NCBI GenBank assembly: GCA_000711775.1
Contig: ARYC01000674.1
Span: 1 to 64,000, forward strand
Length of the DNA: 64,000 bases
Source: Oxytricha trifallax
Lineage: Eukaryota > Ciliophora > Spirotrichea > Sporadotrichida > Oxytrichidae
Reading direction: 5' to 3'
Below, in pieces: positions 57,260-64,000 of this stretch (positions are counted from its first letter, which is position 1; each line of letters starts with the position of its first letter). The position numbers and the translations under genes are program-made. Under the pieces are notes generated by a model that saw nothing but the letters and a program-made list of their open reading frames with translations, had not been told where the DNA came from and searched no databases.

Positions 57260-60200
57260 TCATTCCTTCTTATCTTTAGTTATTGAATTTGTCTCCTCAA
57301 GATGATGTTCCATATTAAGATAGTTGCTTTTAGACTTGTACTTTAGAGTATAGTCTATATGATCTATATAGACTTTTGTATCAAAATAAAGCTTTTCATA
57401 GGCTTTTCTCAAATCTTAGAGCTCAGGCACTGTAAGTTCAAGTAATAAGCCCTTATCAAAGAAATAATTATCAAATAGTAGTACCCATAGTTTACTTCTC
57501 TGAACTTCAGCACTCTCTAATAATCGTAGTATGCTAATAATATGGTCTTTATTTAATTAGGGGTCGTTCAATATAATTGGCTGGATTTCTGACCATAAAT
57601 CGTGATTTTTATTGTTATTCGAATAACAATGCAAAATCTCTAGAATCTAATTAGTATCGAGGGGATTATTTCAACTTAAAATATTGTTATAAATACAATA
57701 CGTTGATAAAAACATAAAAATTTATGTTTTAATCTTATAATAGAGTTAACAAATATGAATCATTTTATAATTTAATTAAAAACATTTAAATTTTTTTGTG
57801 TATTAATTGAGATAAATATGCATAGCAATTTTGTTTTAAAATTAAGACTTATTAGCTGCCATTTAATCAGTTATTATGTATTTATCTATAGTATAATATT
57901 ACAATTTAAAATAAATTTCATGATCAAAGCTATATTCTAATTTATAAATTTATAGAAACTCTTTAATTACATTATAACACCCAATTTATTAGTGTTTAGC
58001 AGTGGTAATTAATTGCTGAAGAGGCTTTCAATATGCTTCCATACATCAATTGGCTTGTGATTTTTCAATTTGAAAATCTCGATCAACCTCATTAGAACCT
58101 AGTAGGGCAACTCCTTTTATTCAAGGACCTTATTTTCTATAAATTGCCAAAAACTAGCTACTTGAGTGGATTATCCTGATAAAGCGAAATAGTAGCAAAT
58201 TGATACTATTTCTTCAAAGTCATAGTTGCTAATGTTTACACAAGTGATCTTCTCAATAAATTAATATTCAAAAATGGGTTTATATAGTGAGTATTAGATA
58301 TTTTTTAAAAATTAAATTATACATAAAAATTCACGAGGTTCACGCTCATCTTAATTTAAAATTAATGAACAGCTATATCTGCCAAGTTAATAAGATCTTA
58401 CTTTTCAAGTATCAAACTTAAATTGTCCCCAACTATAACCTGAAGCTTTTTAATCAAATCTGCTTTCTATTTCAAATTTCCAATTTTAAGCTGCTAGAAT
58501 AATTCCAAAGCTCTGATGAAATAAACAACGTTTTTATATTCAGTCTGGTTTTTAGCTTTTCCATCTGGAACTAAAGTTTAACAAATTTTCTCTGCAAGTT
58601 GAGTTTTAAATTCTTCATCTGAAGAAATGAAAATGGCTTCAACATTTTTTAATGCTTAATCGATTGTTTCCTCAACATTAAAAAGGTCCGAGCTTAAATC
58701 TAATTATGGTAAAATTTCTTCTTAAGGAATCTCAATTCGTTTCTTACTAAAACCCCATTAATGGCTAAAATAGTAGAGAACAAAAAGCTTGAAATTAGTT
58801 TCACCTTAATTACCTATATTAAATCAAATTTACAATAGCCTCAATATTTATTTCATAGTTAATATAGTCAGGTGAATAATTTAAATTTAACCCCTAATTT
58901 ACTAAGGATTATAGCATCTATAATTATAATTTAATTTATTTATTCTTATTTACAATTCTTCGCTCTTAAATGAGCTAACGGTATTTTACCACTCAATAAA
59001 AAAAATTAAAAGCTATTCACATATTTATATTATTTAAGGACTTTAATGTGTATCCACTCATTATTAAGAGATCATTGATTTACTTGAATAATTGTTTTTA
59101 TTTATTTTCTTAAATTTCTGTATTTTTTATACCCTAGCCAATTTTTTCATTGTAAATCTGTACTCTGTTTTAATGCAGTTTCAATAAGAATCTTTCGATA
59201 GCATCTAAATTAACTTCCTTATGCAAGACTTCTAGGATTGGAATAACTTAGCTTGCGATTGGATTTTCAATTATACTCATTAGATCATGATTGTTTATAC
59301 GCTTAACAATATCCTCTTTGATCTTTTGATTATTATTATTTTTATTATTTATAATTCAAATTGCACAGAAATAATTCGAGAGGATTTATAAATCAATCTT
59401 TCATTTACAGACGTTCCCTTTTAAAAATATTTTTTTAGAAATAGATGTCAAATTGATTATTTATTATTAAAGAATGTCTTTAGAAATTATAAAAAATGCT
59501 AAAAAATCCTGTATTATAAATAAAGTAGATTTTAGCTGATATGGTAATGACTAAAAGCCCCTATGATCTTTAAAAAAGGTAATTTATGTATAACGTCACC
59601 AATCTATAAAGTAATAAGATTTGACAATTCAGCTAGTCTTAGTTCTAATCCCTTGTCAGTATCAATATTAATTTTCAAGCAATCAATAATGCCGAGTATT
59701 CTTTCTATTGCTGGTGGTACTAAACAAATATCTGGAAATTTTTAATCTGATAGTTATTTGTTCAGATTATTCTATAAGTATAGCAATACCTTCTCAACAA
59801 ATTAATCACTAAATTAGGGAAGTTGATTGTGTAAAATACTAACACTGGTATGAACATTTGATAAAAAATCCATTTTGGAATTATCTGTTTCTAGAATATT
59901 AGTATTGCTAAAGTATAATTGATTTGGGTAAGAAATTATAAGTAAATTATTTGAAGGTAATTAGAAATTTGTAGTAGTTTATTATTGTTTAGATTGTAAT
60001 GAAATGAGATTTAGACTCTGACTTATATCAATCAGATAGTAATACAGATAGAATCACACTTTGACAATTAATGAAATCAACTCAATCTATTCTAGAAACT
60101 TAATTTATAAAGTGAATTGAACAACTTCAGTGTTATTTTCAAAATTACTCCCATCACAAGTCGTTTATAGGGAAACTTACCGGAACACTGTGTGTGATAC

Positions 60201-62611
60201 TACCTGGCAAATTTTAATGAGGTTGTCATTTCTTTTAAAACTGAGAAGCTTAATATTTCAAACTCCTGGTATCGGAGATGATCAAGAAATACCTCTTAAA
60301 ATACCTGTTATTAGAAACTTTTTGTAACATTTAAATTTTCCCAGACCTATAAGTATGTATGATGTTTAATTGCAAATTAATATTTTACTAAATCAATTGT
60401 ACTTTACCGTTGAACAGCTGATATATATTTCATTATTGATGAAGTATTATATACTCTTAGTTTAAAAAGAATTCACCTGACACTGCACTACTTATTTAAT
60501 TTATATACTGTTAACTGCTTTCCACAAATAACAAATACTTTAGCAATAATCTAAGATTCAAAATCTCTCCAAATCATCTAATCAGTATTTTTCATACCAT
60601 TTAGCCCTTCCATAATTAAATAATCTAATTTAAATAATCACTAGTTAATTGTAAATTAATATCATTAACTTTGTAGTTACAAATTAATTTAAATTTTTCC
60701 ATACTTAGTGTAGTTTCAATAAATTTACCCTTTGTTAGATGCGACCTTGCTTTAGTTATCTCTAATAAATAATTTTGGAAATCAGCTGTGAAATATTATA
60801 TAAAAGGAGCTATTTTGGCAAGCATGTGCGCAAAGTAAATACTTTCTTTTTTTTAATCAATCAATTATTGCTAATTACAATTTTAATCAAAACTTATATA
60901 TAGAGTTTAACATTTTTTAAATCACTTTAATTATAAAAATTTTGTTATTAATTTTTAGATGTGTCAAAACATGCTCTTTAAATGAAAATTACTAATCTTA
61001 AAAAGATACAAATATTAAAAAAATTGTACTTATTAGTTTCATATATGTTATAAATCGAAATTTTGTCCTTCAATAAATGTGATAGAATATGATATGTACA
61101 CTAAAGGACTAGAATTTTTTAGGAAATTACTTTACTCGGTAAACTTAGAGTTAAAAGCATATCTTTCAAAAAGATTCTTTAATTACAAAAATTAATAGAC
61201 ATAGAATTCCATAATTTTTCATTGATATTAATTTAACAAGTCGAAAAATAACCAATTAAGTTAAAATTATTTTTAATTAAAACTGAATTCTAATGAATAC
61301 CAAATAAGTCTCAATGTTTTATCTATTAATTCAATATATTTCTATAATATCTACTCATAGTTTCGAGTAGAGAAATAGTAAGAGGGCTAAACTCAGAATT
61401 TTTGCCTAAATCATTGGAAATCATATTTGCATGACTGACAATAGTTAATAGATTCATATGCAATAATTCATGAAGTGTTATTAAACTTTTATCTGCAGCA
61501 ATTTTATTGATAGCATCGAATAATAAATTAACATCCTTCATATTTATCCTAAATTTTATTGAATTTTATTTCCATGAATTATATTGCTAAGGTATATATG
61601 ATATTTAAAAATGATATAATTATAGACTAATGCAATCAACTCTTTGACATTTTGCTCATTCTGAGGTTTTTAAGTATAACAGTCTGTAATTTATTGAATA
61701 TTTAAAAACTCAGCAGTTTACAATTCAGTGTTTACTTTTGCTTTTTTGGTATGATTAGGAATTGGTGCTTCTATTGGCTTTTTAGATTTTGATGGTTACT
61801 ATACTTTCTCAGTAGATTTCTAAATTGATTATGATACAATTTTTTTAATTTCAGACTCTTTTAGAATCTTTAACTATTCAATCGATTGCTAATGCTTTAT
61901 ATCATTTTTTCCTTCATTTATATCTTCCTTCTATGGATTAATTGTTTCTTATTTCAATCCTGAACTACTTGAGTTTTTATTATCAAATTTATCCAAAACA
62001 GGTTAAAACTTTTAAGTTTGCTTCTCTTTCTGCTAATATTTAGATTGAAACTCTTATTTGTCCTGCTAAAATCTTTATTCTAGTCTAACTGGTTTTTAAT
62101 GTTCACATTTTTATGATAGTGCTTTAAGTATTTCACTTTCTTCTTCAACATATTCTACATTAATTTACTTTTCTTGACTGGTTTTAATTGAATCAGATTT
62201 TACAGTATTCACATAGTTATCTTTTATGACAGGATTTTTCACTTTTTTTGCTTATTATACAATAGTTTCCTGTTTTTTTAGTTCATGATTTTTTGAGAAA
62301 TTTGATAGAATTTCACTGTGATCCTTTTAATATTTAGTTTTGGGTACTTTTTAAAAGATTGACCTTCTCTCTTTAACTTAAGAAGTATTCTGAGATTTTT
62401 TAGCACTATAAGGGGTTTTGGGGTATTCATTTTCAATTTTAGAGTAAGATCTATGAGGGAATTGATGGGAGAGATTTTGTGAGGTTAAACTAAATTCACC
62501 AGGACTTTAGAAGTTTTAATTTAGTCTAAGAAAGGGTAAATTCCTTTTAAGAGTAAGGGATATTTAGTAATTATTTGAATTTATGCGAATGAGACTTTGA
62601 AAATTTTTCAT
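57260..62611 (-). CDS. Large helical protein, probably mitochondrial
   Basis: ATG 62609-62611 begins MKNFQSLIRINSNNYQISLT, then LKRNLPFLRLNQNF: basic, Ser/Asn-rich and poor in acids, like a mitochondrial presequence. A long polar Lys/Gln-rich region (to about 61650) precedes alpha-helical segments in successive exons: NLLFDAINKIAADKSLITLH (61541-61326), APFIQYFTADFQNYLLEIT (about 60810), YQEFEILSFSVLKEMTTSLK (about 60280-60200), IERILGIIDCLKINIDTDKG (about 59700), PILEVLHKEVNLDAIERFLL (about 59230), then VLMRLIEIFKLKNHKPIDVW (about 58100) and KLWVLLFDNYFFDKGLLLEL (about 57490). The repeats of paired helices resemble heptatricopeptide/RAP-type organellar RNA-binding proteins, but no RAP domain was seen. 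Many introns or IESs separate exons; stop TGA 57260-57262. That all segments form one gene is inferred from strand and style. Confidence 0.5.
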
Positions 62612-63012
62612 TTTTTGTGATTAAAATTATTATTATAAGGCTTTCTCAAAATAATAAAACCGCATATTTAAGAATTTAAAATTAATTTTATTTTGCTATT
62701 TTCATGATTAATTTATTGATGATATCTAAAGATAAATAATTCGTTGGAATTATGCAATTTTACTATTTTATAAAAATAAAGAAAATTTTATAAAGAAATA
62801 TGTGCCGGGGTTTGTGCCTTCTTAACTTTAGGAAATTTATAAAATAAGTTAGTATATAAAATTTTAATTTTTTAATCAATAATTTATTTTAAAATCTTTT
62901 TATATTACCTCATTCAAAACATATCTAAAAATTTTAAACATTTCTTACCAATCATTTAGAAACCATAAAAAGTTATATTAAAATTATTAAAATATAATAA
63001 TTAATTGTAAAA
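62612..63012. promoter_or_regulatory. Divergent intergenic region
   Basis: 400 bp of very AT-rich DNA between the helical-protein start (minus) and the AMPK beta start (plus). One GC-richer patch (TGTGCCGGGGTTTGTGCC at about 62801) stands out. No frame. Confidence 0.4.
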
Positions 63013-64000
63013 ATGGGATCTCAGCATTCTCAAATGGGCGTGCCAATGCCTGGCTAAAACCTATCAGATAATTAAAATCATGCTTAAATATAAGGTGACA
63101 AGGATCATATTGGAAATAATGGTACAAATAACAATGACCAAAGTAATATTTTGAGCAAAGCTTCTGATACGACTTCTCGAAGGAAAAAGACGGATTAACT
63201 TTCATCTTCTAATGAGTCTATGACGCTAAACCCCAATAACATCAATCGGTAAGTCTTCGAATTGAATAAGTGAATCCAAAACAAAATAATTATCTAAAAA
63301 AGCTACAATAAATGAAATTTAATTTTGGGTTAATATTAGATTAAATAATAATATTTCAATTTAATAAAAACTTAAAATTATGAAATTTGTTGGTTGGAAA
63401 TATTTGGGTTATGAATATGATTACTTTTAAATAATCTCAATATTTGTAAAGAATTATTATAAAACTTACGATTTTACATTAGATTTTCAAATTCTGATTC
63501 AGATTGCAGCAGCATCTTTGGAGCAAACGATAATAGATTTAGTGGAATTTCTGATTACAATGCTTCACAATCAAATCAGCCAAATTCATAATCACAATAG
63601 CCTGCTCAACCTCAAATTAAGCAGGCAGACCTAGTGAACATAGTTTTTACTTGGAATTTTGGTGGTCAGAATGTCTGCTTAATTGGCAGTTTTAACAAGT
63701 GGCAAGAACGTATCTAAATGAAGAAAAATGGCAACGAATTCACATTAGTTAAAACTCTTGAGCGAGGTGTGCACACGTATAAATTCATAGTGGATAACGA
63801 TTGGAGATTTGCTCCTGATCAACCAACTTGTAGAGATAGTAATGGAAACATCAATAATTTTATTGATACCACTAATTATGCACCTGTGACTTAGGCTCCT
63901 CTAACCTAGTCATAGGCTCAACCCTCGTAAAGAAATACAGATAATCAGGCTTACAATCATGCGTAAGCTTAAAGAAAAAGAAGGGGTGACACTAACACTG
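63013..64000 (+). CDS. AMP-activated protein kinase beta subunit (5' part)
   Basis: ATG 63013 gives MGSQHSQMGVPMPGQN, an N-myristoylation motif as in AMPK beta subunits. After a Ser/Asn-rich stretch a GT-AG intron (63249-63482) joins CG to A TTT TCA in frame. The second exon contains the CBM48 glycogen-binding domain: IVFTWNFGGQNVCLIGSFNK, then WQERIQMKK, EFTLVKTLERGVHTYKFIVD, DWRFAPDQPT, NNFID. The order W...V-x-L-x-G-S-F-N-x-W...G-x-H-x-Y-K-F-x-V-D-x-x-W is diagnostic. Gln/Pro-rich sequence follows, and the window ends in frame before the C-terminal ASC (alpha/gamma-binding) domain, so the gene is incomplete here. The beta subunit scaffolds the alpha kinase and gamma nucleotide sensor and links them to glycogen or membrane. 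Confidence 0.85.

Noticed and set aside
2618..59565. Shared ATGACTAAAAGCCCC at about 2619 and 59548
   Set aside because: Fifteen bases are shared without extension on either side and without matching partner ends. Could be a small repeat or chance; not enough to call an element.
1..64000. CRISPR arrays, rRNA or tRNA genes
   Set aside because: No direct-repeat/spacer pattern, no conserved rRNA blocks and no cloverleaf with TTC-A-A/G arm was recognised on reading; a dedicated scan could still find a tRNA.
1..64000. Tetrahymena or Paramecium macronuclear origin
   Set aside because: The recoded Gln codons would fit, but the TBE with C4A4-type ends and ATT duplication, and pointers that are not TA, point to hypotrich germline DNA.

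Overview
The window reads as germline (micronuclear) DNA of a hypotrich/spirotrich ciliate close to Oxytricha, Stylonychia or Tetmemena. Three things support this. (1) Long frames stay open only if TAA and TAG mean glutamine and TGA is the sole stop. (2) A 4.1 kb element at 19029-23104 has ends starting CAAAACCCC (the hypotrich telomere repeat), an ATT target duplication and the three-gene content of TBE (telomere-bearing element) transposons, which are eliminated from the macronucleus. (3) Several genes are cut by short AT-rich segments flanked by direct repeats of 3-9 bp, and removal down to one repeat copy restores the frame. These behave as internal eliminated sequences (IESs) with pointers. 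Conventional GT-AG introns of about 30-250 bp also occur. Base composition is strongly AT-rich except for the first 2.6 kb.

Layout. 1-2534 is a GC-richer mosaic: pieces of a DD34E (IS630/Tc1) transposase on either side of unrelated glutamine-recoded coding fragments. About 3175-29217 is a tandem array of four minus-strand paralogues (A-D) of an N-terminally acylated (MGxxC), coiled-coil protein with a C-terminal GAR (Gas2-related, microtubule-binding) domain. This array is riddled with mobile DNA: three related palindromic MITEs with TA duplications (4644-5007, 24413-24811, 25944-26346), the TBE, an unrecognised element of about 3 kb with its own 446-codon frame (6404-9367), and a MORN-repeat remnant. 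The intact paralogues supply empty sites, so several insertions can be placed to the base inside coding exons.

From 29.5 kb on the window is gene-dense: a divergent Ras/Rab-like protein with a C-terminal CSIF box (-), a large unknown protein (+), an EF-hand protein (-), a MYND-finger MSS51-like protein (-), a myristoylated cyclin Y-like protein (+), an unknown protein with an RVxF motif (-), a long coiled-coil protein (+), the spliceosomal CWC21/SRRM2 homologue (-), two Gln/Pro-rich proteins (+), the clamp-loader large subunit RFC1 (+), a large helical protein with a presequence-like N-terminus (-), and the start of an AMP-kinase beta subunit (+, cut by the window end).

There is no operon logic here. 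Each gene probably becomes its own macronuclear chromosome after IES and transposon removal. The most interesting biology is that transposon-sized and tiny eliminated sequences sit inside reading frames and must be removed precisely for the genes to work. Exon limits are approximate throughout, because introns and IESs were separated by eye from frame and repeat evidence.
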